From Maribacter polysaccharolyticus (GTDB taxonomy: Bacteria > Bacteroidota > Bacteroidia > Flavobacteriales > Flavobacteriaceae), in NCBI RefSeq assembly GCF_028882255.1, contig NZ_JARBUY010000004.1, forward strand, positions 30,529 through 94,528: a stretch of DNA of 64,000 bases, read 5' to 3'. The notes beneath the pieces are model-generated. The model made no database searches. It had not been told where the DNA came from and saw only the letters and a list, made by a program, of their open reading frames with translations. Every line of letters starts with the position of its first letter. The stretch's first letter is position 1. This document shows positions 17,315 through 26,709 of the stretch, one piece after another. The position numbers were made by a program, and so were the translations under genes.

Positions 17315-20300
17315 ATGGAAATTAAATTAACCAAGGTTTTTTTCTTTCTCCGAAAGAAACTGTTAAAAATCATTATGAGAACTTTTATCTTTTTATTGTG
17401 CTCAACAGTATTTAGTTTTTCTCCAGTAAATGTATTATCACAGAACTTGAAAATTAAAATACCGGAAGATAAAACCCTTACCGTTGACCAAGTTTTCGAC
17501 ATGATAAAAGAACAAACAGACTTTAGATTTATTTACCGGTCAGACATATTCAAAAATTACCCCAAAGTAAACGTTAAAAAAGGGGTTATGAAAGCGAATA
17601 GATTGTTGGAAAAGAGTCTGTCAAAAGGGAATTTCAAATTCAACATTTCAGCCAATAACACCATTACGATAAGAAAGGCATCTGCCGTTCAGGAACTAGA
17701 GATCTCAGGTATTGTCACAGATGAAAACGGCCTACCTATACCTGGAATAACGGTGTATATTTCAAGTAGGGAACCTGGTAGCGGGCCAATAAACAGTGAT
17801 TTTTATATTAGGGGCACAGCCACAGATTTCAATGGTGAATTTAAGATAACAGGAGAAGTTGGCTATTATCTAATAGCTACTGGTCTAGGGTTTGAATATT
17901 TTAAAGCCCAAATTACCCCTGGTCAAACTATTTATAATATTTCTTTAAAGGAATCGGTAAGTGAACTCGATGAAGTTGTTGTTATATCATCGGGTTTCCA
18001 AGAAATATCAAAAGAAAGGGCCACTGGCGCCTATGTGGGGGTTAAAAAAGACCTAATTAATAAGCCTGCATCCAGTATTTCAGAAAGAATCATAGGCGCA
18101 GTTGCAGGGGTTCAAAGTACCGTTGCAGCAGATGGATCCGTTAGTTTTCAAATTAGGGGTTTGTCAAGTTTAGTGGCTAATGCAGATCCTTTAATTGTTT
18201 TGGATGGTTTTCCCATTGAAGGGGCGTTTGAAACCATTAACCCCAATGACGTAGAAAGTATTACGGTATTAAAAGATGCCGCTGCAGCCTCCATTTGGGG
18301 AGCAAAGGCAGCCAATGGGGTGATTGTAGTTGAATCAAAAAAGGTAAAAAAACAGAAGACCAACGTTTCCATTTCTACATTTGTTCGTACTTCCAGCAAG
18401 TTGGATCTGGATTATGTACTTGCGAGGGGCTCAAGTGCAGATTACTTAGAATATGAACAGGCTGCCTTTGATACCAATTTTTTTGGCGATTACTTTGGAC
18501 CTCCTAGTATCTCGGCAACTCAGGTATCTTCCCCTTATTCCCAGGCCATAGTAGCAATGAACGAGGCAAGATTAGGGAGAATCACGGAAGCTGAAAGAGA
18601 TGCCACTTTAGCTACCTTGGCCGGTCTGGACAACTCTGATCAAATAAGGGATTATTTGTTGGCTACCCCCTTAACTGCTCAGTATAACATCAGCATCTCC
18701 GGTGGAAATGAGAAAATGGCCAATAGCCTTTCCTTATTGTTCGAAAATAAAAATAGTTATTTCATAGGTGATGACACCAAAGAATATCAGGTAAACTTCA
18801 AAAATCAAACGCAGTTGGCAAAGGGTTTAAAGTTAGACTTCGGTGCTATGTTACAGTACTCCGATGTAACAGCGAACTCTGGTGATATGCTAAACGTCAT
18901 TAAAGGTCTATCGCCTTGGGATATGCTAAAAAATGAAGACGGTTCTTTAACAGATATGTCTTACTTAAATTATTACATGCCCAATTTCAACGAATTTGTA
19001 CCTTCTGAACTTTTCCCTTATTCCGATTGGTCATACAACCCCATAACCGAAGTTCAAAATAGAGATTTAAATACAAAACAATTAAATACTCGCATAAATG
19101 CCGGTTTGACCGTGGATATCATCGACGGATTACAATTGTCCTCTAAAATCCAATATGAGTTGTTCAACACTAAAAATAGGGATTATTACAATGACGAAAC
19201 ATATGCTGTCAGAAAATTTGTAAACGAGACCTCAGGACCTGAATGGCGAACAGGTGATGTGCCGACTCAATTGGTTCCAAGTGGTGATATCTTAAATTTA
19301 AGTTCTAGCGAAGTCAATGCCTATAATTGGAGAAATCAATTAAATTTCAATCGCACATTTAGTGAAAAACATCATGTGGATGTATTGTTGGGCAGCGAGT
19401 TAAGTAATAGAACGGCCAAAGCTACGATCAACCCTGCTTCATTTGGTTATAATCCAGAGACATTAATAAGTTCAGACCTCTTAGAGGATCGGGACACTCA
19501 TCGTTTATGGAATAATTTGCCGGCAACATATGCAGGTTATTTCCATTCATTTGGTTTGTCGTTTCAACATTATTTCAGTGAAACCACAACCAGACTGTTC
19601 TCATTATATGGAAATTTAGCTTATACCTTTGATGATAAGTATGTAGTAACAGGGAGTTATAGAACAGATGCGGCTAACATAATTTCGGAAAACCCGGCTT
19701 TAAGATATGATCCCTTTTGGTCAGGTGGTTTAGGCTGGCACCTTGGAAAGGAAAATTTCATGGAAGGGGCTTCTTGGCTAGATAAGATTTACCTAAGAAC
19801 TACCTATGGTTCTGGCGGTAATATTATTCCAAACTCATCATTTACCCCGATTATCAGTTTGGGCAGTAGCCTTGATCTGGTTACAGAACAACTTACAGCA
19901 ACGGTTATTGATGAGGGCAACCCTGATCTTAGATGGGAAAGAACCACTAGTTTAAATATTGGCGTCGATTTTTCAACCTTTAAAGGTAGGTTGTATGGTA
20001 GTATAGATATTTATAATAAGAAAGGTGAGGATTTAATAGTTGACCAAGCTACATCCGGGGTTTATGGAACAACATCCCAGAGATTGAATAAGGGAGAAAT
20101 GGTAAATAAGGGTATAGAGCTAAGCATTGGTACCTCGCTACCTATAAAAGGAAACGACATTGTGTGGTCCGGAACTTTTAATTATTCCCATAATGATAAT
20201 GAAATTACTGAATTCAACAAATTGGTATATGGCTCTACAGAGTTGTCCATAGGGCCTACAACTTCTTATGTTGAAGGGTATAACGCAAACGAACTTTGGT

Positions 20301-20926
20301 CTTTTGAATATGCCGGCTTATATGATGCAGGAGGTGGTGTTATGGCACCCAGCGTATATGGGGAAGATGGCAGCAATATCGATCTTAACTTGGGAGCAGG
20401 TGGTAATCCTCTCGATTATATGATTGCAGGTGGTACAACGAATGCCCCAACAATACTAGGCGTTAGAAATGCTTTTAAAATTTACGATTTTGACTTTTCA
20501 TTTATCTTCACCGGAAAATTTGGTCATGTTTTTAGAAGACAGGGCTTTAACTACGACGATCTTTCAAATGGAAACTCCTATGTTAATGAGAAATTTAGCG
20601 AGGTAGCCAACGGTGATCCCAACGAAATTTTACCATATCCATCAACTGGGGGGGTATCTAGGTATTATTTTTATTCTGTTTATTACCCTTATTTGTCTTA
20701 CCTAACAGAAAACGCATCACATATTAGATTGCAAGAGGTCAATCTTACCTATAATCTACCAAAAAGTATCACAAATAAACTAGGAATAAATTCATGGAGC
20801 CTTTTTGCACAAGCCAATAACTTGGGAGTCATTTTGTTCAATGATTTTGGTGAAGATCCAGAATACCCCAAAGAAAGTCTAAGGCCACAGGCCACCTTCA
20901 CATTAGGCATGAATTTAAACTTTTAA
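17315..20926 (+). CDS. SusC/RagA outer-membrane TonB-dependent transporter with STN signalling domain
   Basis: A 1203-residue outer-membrane importer, long because of an N-terminal STN domain (about residues 47-125, KIKIPEDKTLTVDQVFDMI and IYRSDIF) that signals to FecR. A long leader with a Lys-rich start (KKLLKIIMRTFIFLLCSTVFS) precedes it. Next come a CarboxypepD-regulatory-like domain (ISGIVTDENGLPIPGITV), the TonB plug (QIRGLSSLVANADPLIVLDGF, NPNDVESITVLKDAAAASIWG) and the C-terminal beta-barrel. It takes substrate caught by SusD into the periplasm using TonB energy. The gene-neighbour set (peptidase, thioredoxins) suggests a peptide or thiol substrate rather than a glycan; this is inference. 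Confidence 0.95.
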   Translation: MEIKLTKVFFFLRKKLLKIIMRTFIFLLCSTVFSFSPVNVLSQNLKIKIPEDKTLTVDQVFDMIKEQTDFRFIYRSDIFKNYPKVNVKKGVMKANRLLEKSLSKGNFKFNISANNTITIRKASAVQELEISGIVTDENGLPIPGITVYISSREPGSGPINSDFYIRGTATDFNGEFKITGEVGYYLIATGLGFEYFKAQITPGQTIYNISLKESVSELDEVVVISSGFQEISKERATGAYVGVKKDLINKPASSISERIIGAVAGVQSTVAADGSVSFQIRGLSSLVANADPLIVLDGFPIEGAFETINPNDVESITVLKDAAAASIWGAKAANGVIVVESKKVKKQKTNVSISTFVRTSSKLDLDYVLARGSSADYLEYEQAAFDTNFFGDYFGPPSISATQVSSPYSQAIVAMNEARLGRITEAERDATLATLAGLDNSDQIRDYLLATPLTAQYNISISGGNEKMANSLSLLFENKNSYFIGDDTKEYQVNFKNQTQLAKGLKLDFGAMLQYSDVTANSGDMLNVIKGLSPWDMLKNEDGSLTDMSYLNYYMPNFNEFVPSELFPYSDWSYNPITEVQNRDLNTKQLNTRINAGLTVDIIDGLQLSSKIQYELFNTKNRDYYNDETYAVRKFVNETSGPEWRTGDVPTQLVPSGDILNLSSSEVNAYNWRNQLNFNRTFSEKHHVDVLLGSELSNRTAKATINPASFGYNPETLISSDLLEDRDTHRLWNNLPATYAGYFHSFGLSFQHYFSETTTRLFSLYGNLAYTFDDKYVVTGSYRTDAANIISENPALRYDPFWSGGLGWHLGKENFMEGASWLDKIYLRTTYGSGGNIIPNSSFTPIISLGSSLDLVTEQLTATVIDEGNPDLRWERTTSLNIGVDFSTFKGRLYGSIDIYNKKGEDLIVDQATSGVYGTTSQRLNKGEMVNKGIELSIGTSLPIKGNDIVWSGTFNYSHNDNEITEFNKLVYGSTELSIGPTTSYVEGYNANELWSFEYAGLYDAGGGVMAPSVYGEDGSNIDLNLGAGGNPLDYMIAGGTTNAPTILGVRNAFKIYDFDFSFIFTGKFGHVFRRQGFNYDDLSNGNSYVNEKFSEVANGDPNEILPYPSTGGVSRYYFYSVYYPYLSYLTENASHIRLQEVNLTYNLPKSITNKLGINSWSLFAQANNLGVILFNDFGEDPEYPKESLRPQATFTLGMNLNF

Positions 20927-20936
20927 AAAAAACATA

Positions 20937-22463
20937 ATGAAAAAAGGATATATATATACACTGTTTGTTGCTCTATTAACTTTATTTAGTAGTTGTGATG
21001 ATTTTTTGGACGAAACCCCATCCAAAACATCGGCTATAAGTCCAAGTTCTCTAGAGGAGTATGAAGCTATATTGGACAATTATACCCAGTTTTATAAAGA
21101 GGGCATTTATCCAGCGATTTTTGGTACGGATGATTTTGGATTAATCACCGATCTACACGACAATGGTGGGCTCTATAATACATACCATGCCATCTATGGT
21201 ACGTGGAACAACGAGTTGGGCCCAGATGCAGGAAATTCTGGATGGTCAGGGGAATGGAGAAAAATTTTCATGGCTAATATGGTTCTCGCCGAAATTGAAG
21301 ATGTTGACGCCACTGACGAAGAAAAAGCCAATATTATAGCAGAATGCCATTTTATCAGAGCATATAGCTATTTTGTTTTAGCCAATACATTTTGTTTACC
21401 CTATACAGAGGCAAATAAACAAGAGTTGGGACTGCCCATAAAGCAAACAACCAGCTTTGATGAAAGTATTAAAAGAGCGAGTCTTGAAGAAACTTATGAG
21501 TTAATTGAATCAGATCTCACAAAAGCTTTGGAAATAACCCGAGAGTTTGGAGAAGTCAATGATTTAAAACAATCTTGGCGGGCAAACACAGCTGCTGTAA
21601 ATGGTTTTGCGGCACGCTATTATTTGTCTTTAAATGATTATGGGACCGCGCAAGCTTTCGCCCAAATGTCCCTTGACGAGTATGACTTCTTGAGAAACTA
21701 TAATACAGATATGCGGTATTCGGATATTACTTATAACGTAACCATTTTTGATCCAGACCCAACTCAAGTAGAAATACTTTATCCCTATACCCGTGAATTA
21801 CAGAGCGTGCATGAAGATAGATTGGAGTTTGGGGAATTATACTATTATAGAATGATGTACAACGGTAATTGGGCCTATTGGCCATCACCGGAATTGCTTG
21901 ATCTTTATGATCAAACCAATGATTTAAGATACAAATACCATGTGGTGGAAGATTATTCATATGACCGTGGGGCCAAAGACCCTCCATATAGCTATCCAGG
22001 TTATATTTTCTTCTTTAGGAGTGATCTTCCCAGTGGGCCATCTGTTTCAGAAATGCTCCTAATCAAGGCAGAATGCCAAATAAGACAGGGGGCCTGGGCC
22101 GAAGGGATTGAAACAGCCAATATATTAAGAGCTGCCAGAATGGATGCCATGGCAGATGCTTCCGAAATTAATTTAAGTGCAACTTCTCAAGGAGAAGCCT
22201 TAACGCTGCTATTGGAAGAACGCCGAAGAGAAATGCCTTTTGTTCACAGATGGTATGATATTAGACGCTACAATAACAATGAAGATACCTCGGATGATGT
22301 CATTGTCTCCAGAACGTTCTATCCATATAATGCAAACGTCATTTTAGGCGATGAAAGTCCGGTTACCATAACCTTGGATATAAACTCTAGAAAATATGCC
22401 TTCCCGATCCCAAATTCGGAAATTCTTATTTCAGAAGGAGCATTGGAACAAAATCAATATTGA
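20937..22463 (+). CDS. SusD/RagB-family substrate-binding lipoprotein
   Basis: A 508-residue lipoprotein (signal ending FSSCDDFLDETP, Cys at about residue 20, with the usual SusD start CDDFLD). TPR-like helices appear in the first half (NIIAECHFIRAYSYFVLANTF, then the LGLPIK segment), and the C-terminal half has the family's REMPFVHRWYDIRRYN block. It sits on the cell surface as the lid of the SusC barrel and gives substrate selectivity. The start is 10 bases after the SusC stop. A strong hairpin follows 12 bases after its stop, so sigma-independent read-through into the redox genes may be limited. Confidence 0.95.
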   Translation: MKKGYIYTLFVALLTLFSSCDDFLDETPSKTSAISPSSLEEYEAILDNYTQFYKEGIYPAIFGTDDFGLITDLHDNGGLYNTYHAIYGTWNNELGPDAGNSGWSGEWRKIFMANMVLAEIEDVDATDEEKANIIAECHFIRAYSYFVLANTFCLPYTEANKQELGLPIKQTTSFDESIKRASLEETYELIESDLTKALEITREFGEVNDLKQSWRANTAAVNGFAARYYLSLNDYGTAQAFAQMSLDEYDFLRNYNTDMRYSDITYNVTIFDPDPTQVEILYPYTRELQSVHEDRLEFGELYYYRMMYNGNWAYWPSPELLDLYDQTNDLRYKYHVVEDYSYDRGAKDPPYSYPGYIFFFRSDLPSGPSVSEMLLIKAECQIRQGAWAEGIETANILRAARMDAMADASEINLSATSQGEALTLLLEERRREMPFVHRWYDIRRYNNNEDTSDDVIVSRTFYPYNANVILGDESPVTITLDINSRKYAFPIPNSEILISEGALEQNQY

Positions 22464-22474
22464 TTTGTGAAAAC

Positions 22475-22510
22475 AAAAGGCTTGTTAAACTTTCTTTAGC
22501 AAGCCTTTTA
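22475..22510 (+). terminator. hairpin after susD
   Basis: AAAAGGCTTGTTAAA (22475-22489) pairs with TTTAGCAAGCCTTTT (22495-22509) over 15 positions with one G:T and a 5-base loop. The T tract is only four bases, so it may act as an attenuator or RNA stabiliser rather than a full stop. Confidence 0.7.
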
Positions 22511-22659
22511 AACCGAATCTATCGTTTTCCTATCGGTAAAAATCCGAAATAAAGGCTCTTGTTTCAATTGTCGGACTGCGAATTGTTCTGTTTGCACATG
22601 CCCTTTTACGGCAAATTACCGAGGGGTTATTTCTTGTTAATCCAATCAAATCATAAAAC

Positions 22660-24039
22660 ATGAAAAAAATAAAATTCATGCTGTTTCTTACAATTTTAGG
22701 AATGGTGGCCTGTAAAAAAAACATCCCCGAAATCAACTATGTTATTTTAAAAGGGGTTATCAATAATACAGAAGGAGGCCAGCTTAAAATTAGTTCCATT
22801 GAGGGGTTTTCCAAAACTATAAATTTTAAAGATTCAGTAGCATTTATAGATACCCTAAGGATTAAGGAAGGGCTCTATTACATTCGTTATGACAAGGGGT
22901 ATTCACCTGTTTACATGGCACCAGGCAACGTTATACATTTTTCTGCTGACCACCAGCTTTATGGCAGAGCATTGAATTTTAAAGGGGATAATGCAAGTAT
23001 AAATAATTATTACTCTAAAAAGTTTCTAGATGTATATGCTTTCAAATTGAAAAACAAGGAACATTATGCTTTGGAAGAATCTGATTTTGAAAATCTTATA
23101 AAGAAGCTTCAACTCAGTGCGGAAATGAAACTTGATGTTGTTTCAAATATACCTGACGAACTCAGGGCCAAAGAAAGACGTGCTTTAAATTATGAAAGAA
23201 TAAACAGAAAAAGTATTTATGAATATTATCATGCCCACTTTGCAAAAAAAGAAGGGTTTAAAACTACTGATGCCTTTCAAAAGGAAATCAATGATTTACC
23301 TTTAAACAACACAGCGGACTTTTTCTATTCTTCAGATTATAAAAGCTTGGTAAGTCAGAAAATCACAAAAGACGCCAAGGAAATTGCCAAAAGGGATTCT
23401 ATTTCCTCTCCCCTGGCCCAATTGGATGCAGCTTCAAAACTAGAAAAAGACACCATTGCCAACCAGCTTATGTACAATACTTTAAACATGTATTTACCCA
23501 TGGCAAAGCAAAAACAGCTGCTGATAGATAAGTACATGACTTTATCTACCAACCAAGAGCACAAACAAAAAATAAAGGTCCTTTACCAAGAACTGCAAGC
23601 CTTGGATTCCAATAATCCCTCGCCCGAGTTTGTAAATTACGAAAACCATGATGGCGGAAGTACGTCATTGGTAGATTTAAGAGGAAAATTTGTTTACATG
23701 GATATTTGGGCCACCTGGTGTGCACCGTGTAAATATGAAATCCCTTATCTAAAAAAAATCGAAAAACAATACCATGATAAAAACATCCATTTTGTAAGCA
23801 TTTCTACAGATAAACAAAAAGATAAAGACAAATGGAAAAAAATGGTAACCGAAGATGAAATGGGGGGAATTCAATTAATTACGGATAATGATTTTAACAC
23901 CTCTTTCATTAAAAAATTTAAAATCATGGGCATACCCCGATTTATATTATTGGATCCAGAAGGAAACATTGTTAGGGCCAATGCACCAAGGCCTTCGGAC
24001 AAAAAGTTAATTGATTTGTTTAACGAACTAGGAATTTAA
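22660..24039 (+). CDS. TlpA-like thioredoxin-domain lipoprotein
   Basis: A 459-residue lipoprotein (signal ending LGMVACKKN, Cys at residue 19). An N-terminal beta domain similar to DUF4369 (VILKGVINNTEGGQLKISS) is followed by a mostly helical Lys-rich middle region. The C-terminal thioredoxin domain has the active site WATWCAPC (about residues 350-357), preceded by GKFVYMDI, and the cis-Pro segment MGIPRFILLDPEGN. It would reduce periplasmic disulfides. It is the first of three consecutive genes of the same architecture between SusCD and the M16 protease, and shares the electron source presumably supplied by the DsbD-type protein downstream. Confidence 0.9.
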   Translation: MKKIKFMLFLTILGMVACKKNIPEINYVILKGVINNTEGGQLKISSIEGFSKTINFKDSVAFIDTLRIKEGLYYIRYDKGYSPVYMAPGNVIHFSADHQLYGRALNFKGDNASINNYYSKKFLDVYAFKLKNKEHYALEESDFENLIKKLQLSAEMKLDVVSNIPDELRAKERRALNYERINRKSIYEYYHAHFAKKEGFKTTDAFQKEINDLPLNNTADFFYSSDYKSLVSQKITKDAKEIAKRDSISSPLAQLDAASKLEKDTIANQLMYNTLNMYLPMAKQKQLLIDKYMTLSTNQEHKQKIKVLYQELQALDSNNPSPEFVNYENHDGGSTSLVDLRGKFVYMDIWATWCAPCKYEIPYLKKIEKQYHDKNIHFVSISTDKQKDKDKWKKMVTEDEMGGIQLITDNDFNTSFIKKFKIMGIPRFILLDPEGNIVRANAPRPSDKKLIDLFNELGI

Positions 24040-24144
24040 TCCACATAGGTTAAAAATAAATTGGTAAAGTTTTCATCTGTTTGTATTTCTCAATAGGGAG
24101 CTACATTATTAGCTGATAACCGACACCTCAAAACACTAAAATCA

Positions 24145-25338
24145 ATGCATAAACTTTTTTTATTACTCGTATTATTCGCATTTACCGGTTCTTGTAAAAG
24201 GCAGGTAAATACAGAGGGCTATACTATTTCAGGCAATGTAAAAAATCTTGATAATGTTTATATCAAACTCAAAGAAGGAGGGTTTCGTGATCGGTCTAAA
24301 ATAAAAACCATAGATAGTGTTAAAATTGCCAATGGTAAATTTGAATTCAAAGGAAAGGTAGACCATCCAGATATGGTAAATTTAGTGGTTGAATCCAAAT
24401 TTCAAGCTCAATTCATAATTGAAAATAGCGATATAAAAATTGATATCGATGTTACCCGGAAAAAGGAAAAAAGCCCTTATTTTAAATTCGAAGTTACGGG
24501 CTCCAACAGCAATGAATTATATCAAAAAGCGGATGCAGCCTGTCTAGCAGTTTTTAAAGACGCCAAGTATAGCCAATTAGACACTTTAAAAGCCTTATTT
24601 GTTAAAGCAAAAAAGGATACATCATACCTTGAAAAAGCACAAAAATTAAAAGTTGAATTAAGTCCTTTGACTAAAGAAAGATCTGAAAGATACAAAAACA
24701 AAAAGTATGATTTTGTTCGTAATAATCCGGAGGATCCGGCATCGGTATATATCTTAGGATACTTTTACAGCGAAGTTAGAATGACCGCTGAAGAGCTAGA
24801 AGAGTTCTATAACCTCTTTAAAGGAGACGCTCGCAAAACAAACTTTTTTATATCCCACATTTCAAAAATTTATAAAAATTATTTTGAAAAATTAGGTGTT
24901 GGCAGCATTGCTCCAGATTTCACTTTAAATAATCTAGAAGGCCAACCGGTACGTCTTTCAAAGATCAATGCCAAGTATAAGTTGGTAGATTTTTGGGCCA
25001 GTTGGTGTATTCCCTGCAGAAAATCATTTCCGCATTTGAAAGAATTAAGAGAAAAATATAAAAATGATGGCTTTGAAATTATAGGTATAGCCACTTCGGA
25101 TGGTGAAGATAAATGGCGAAAAGCAATTGAAGAAGACCAGACACCATGGTTACATGTATTTGATGCGACCAATACATCAAAGGGCACAGCAAATGCCAAT
25201 AAAGGCGATGTTTCAACAAATTACGGGGTTTCCTTTTTACCTACCTCCTTTTTAATGGATAACAATGAAAAAATCATTCTTAGAAACCCATCAAAGGAAG
25301 AATTGGATATGAAACTAAAAGAGCTATTTGGCTATTAA
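24145..25338 (+). CDS. TlpA-like thioredoxin-domain lipoprotein with DUF4369-like N-terminus
   Basis: A 397-residue lipoprotein (signal ending FTGSCKRQ). The N-terminal ~100 residues fit the DUF4369 beta domain (YTISGNVKNLDNVYIKL, IKTIDSVKIANGKFEFKG), a helical middle follows, and the C-terminal thioredoxin domain begins at GSIAPDFTLNNLEGQPVRLS with the active site WASWCIPC (about residues 284-291) and the cis-Pro segment VSFLPTSFLMDN. It has the same role as its neighbours on either side, from which it differs greatly in sequence, so the three are not a recent duplication. The next gene starts 16 bases after its stop. Confidence 0.92.
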   Translation: MHKLFLLLVLFAFTGSCKRQVNTEGYTISGNVKNLDNVYIKLKEGGFRDRSKIKTIDSVKIANGKFEFKGKVDHPDMVNLVVESKFQAQFIIENSDIKIDIDVTRKKEKSPYFKFEVTGSNSNELYQKADAACLAVFKDAKYSQLDTLKALFVKAKKDTSYLEKAQKLKVELSPLTKERSERYKNKKYDFVRNNPEDPASVYILGYFYSEVRMTAEELEEFYNLFKGDARKTNFFISHISKIYKNYFEKLGVGSIAPDFTLNNLEGQPVRLSKINAKYKLVDFWASWCIPCRKSFPHLKELREKYKNDGFEIIGIATSDGEDKWRKAIEEDQTPWLHVFDATNTSKGTANANKGDVSTNYGVSFLPTSFLMDNNEKIILRNPSKEELDMKLKELFGY

Positions 25339-25354
25339 ACTAACTAATTGAAAA

Positions 25355-26539
25355 ATGCAAAATATTAAAAATATAATTTTTATCGGTTTAATTCTACTTA
25401 TAGGAATAGCGCATAGTTCAGCTCAAAACAATGATAACAGCTTTACCCTTACAGGAGAAATTAAAGGCTTAAACGGTAATTTATATTATAGGCACCCAGA
25501 TAAAAAATATGACCGAGCTACACCATCAGATTCCATTGTAGTCAATAATGGCAAATTTACATTAACAACTACTGTTTCTGAATTATCCATGCTCAGAATA
25601 TTTCCTTCATTTAGGGGGGCAGATAAAAAGTTGTCCAAAATACCTAAGGGGGGAAAAGGCTATTTACCCGTAAAATGTGCCTCTATTATGGTCTATGCAT
25701 CTCCAGGTGCACATGTTACCATAAATGGTGAAGCAAAAGATTTTTTTGATGCCTATCCAAGTGGAAATGCATATAATGATGGCTTAGCAAAGGTTAATAA
25801 GCTAATGTACCCAATGTATAACGAAATGGGCAACTTAGCCGTACAAACCACTTATGAGGAAGAGGAAGTTAAAAAAGAAGCCATTAATAAAGAATCTGAA
25901 GCCATTTTCAAAAAATCCATTGATGCTTTAACCGATCACATTAAAAATAATCCAAACGATTTAGCTTCTGCCTGGTACTTAAATGATTTAATGTTACGCA
26001 CCCAAATATCCAATGACCAAGCTAAAATGTTGTTCAGTTCATTATCTACAGATTTAGCTGAATATTCAGATTATCAAAATGTATCATCGCGTATACAAGG
26101 TATAAAAACAACTGCCGATGGTTTTCCCGTACCAAGTATAAAAACGAATGCAACCCTGAACGGAAAGGAATTTGATATCACTTCTTTGAGAGGTAAATAT
26201 GTCCTGATAGATTTTTGGGGTATTTGGTGTAGACCCTGTATGGCAGAAATGCCAATTATAAAACAGTTTCAAGAAAAACACAAAGATAAATTGGTGGTGA
26301 TAGGAATTAACTCAGGTGATACCAAAGAAAAAATCCAAAAGTTTGTTCAAGAGCATGATTATACTTGGCTACAACTAATGAGCGACAAAAAAAATACTGC
26401 CGATAATTTTGTAAATAGGTTTAACGTACAAGGCTTTCCAACAAAGTTCATTGTAGATATGAAAGGAAAAATCATTAAAAGAATTGTTGGTAATGGCGAA
26501 GAGGCCTTTAATCTTTTAGAAGATCTTTTGAGCAAATAA
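25355..26539 (+). CDS. TlpA-like thioredoxin-domain periplasmic protein
   Basis: A 394-residue protein with a signal peptide (IGLILLIGIAHSSAQ) but no lipoprotein Cys, so it is soluble in the periplasm, unlike its two lipid-anchored neighbours. A DUF4369-like N-terminal domain (FTLTGEIKGLNGNLYY, SDSIVVNNGKFTLTT) is followed by helices and a thioredoxin domain with an unusual active site, WGIWCRPC (about residues 288-295), in which Gly-Ile replaces the common Ala-Thr/Ser and Arg replaces the usual residue between the cysteines. That could shift its redox potential or partner choice. The cis-Pro segment is VQGFPTKFIVDMKG. Confidence 0.92.
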   Translation: MQNIKNIIFIGLILLIGIAHSSAQNNDNSFTLTGEIKGLNGNLYYRHPDKKYDRATPSDSIVVNNGKFTLTTTVSELSMLRIFPSFRGADKKLSKIPKGGKGYLPVKCASIMVYASPGAHVTINGEAKDFFDAYPSGNAYNDGLAKVNKLMYPMYNEMGNLAVQTTYEEEEVKKEAINKESEAIFKKSIDALTDHIKNNPNDLASAWYLNDLMLRTQISNDQAKMLFSSLSTDLAEYSDYQNVSSRIQGIKTTADGFPVPSIKTNATLNGKEFDITSLRGKYVLIDFWGIWCRPCMAEMPIIKQFQEKHKDKLVVIGINSGDTKEKIQKFVQEHDYTWLQLMSDKKNTADNFVNRFNVQGFPTKFIVDMKGKIIKRIVGNGEEAFNLLEDLLSK

Positions 26540-26709
26540 ACACCAAAATAAATCTAAAATGATATTACTCTCCATGACCTCTAAATCAAAATCAAATAGC
26601 TATAGAAAACACTAGTAACAAACCGTGTTTTGATAATTGATATTTAACTGCCAGGGGGAAAGGGATAATTTAATACCTACAATTCAAATAAACATATAAA
26701 AAACATTAC

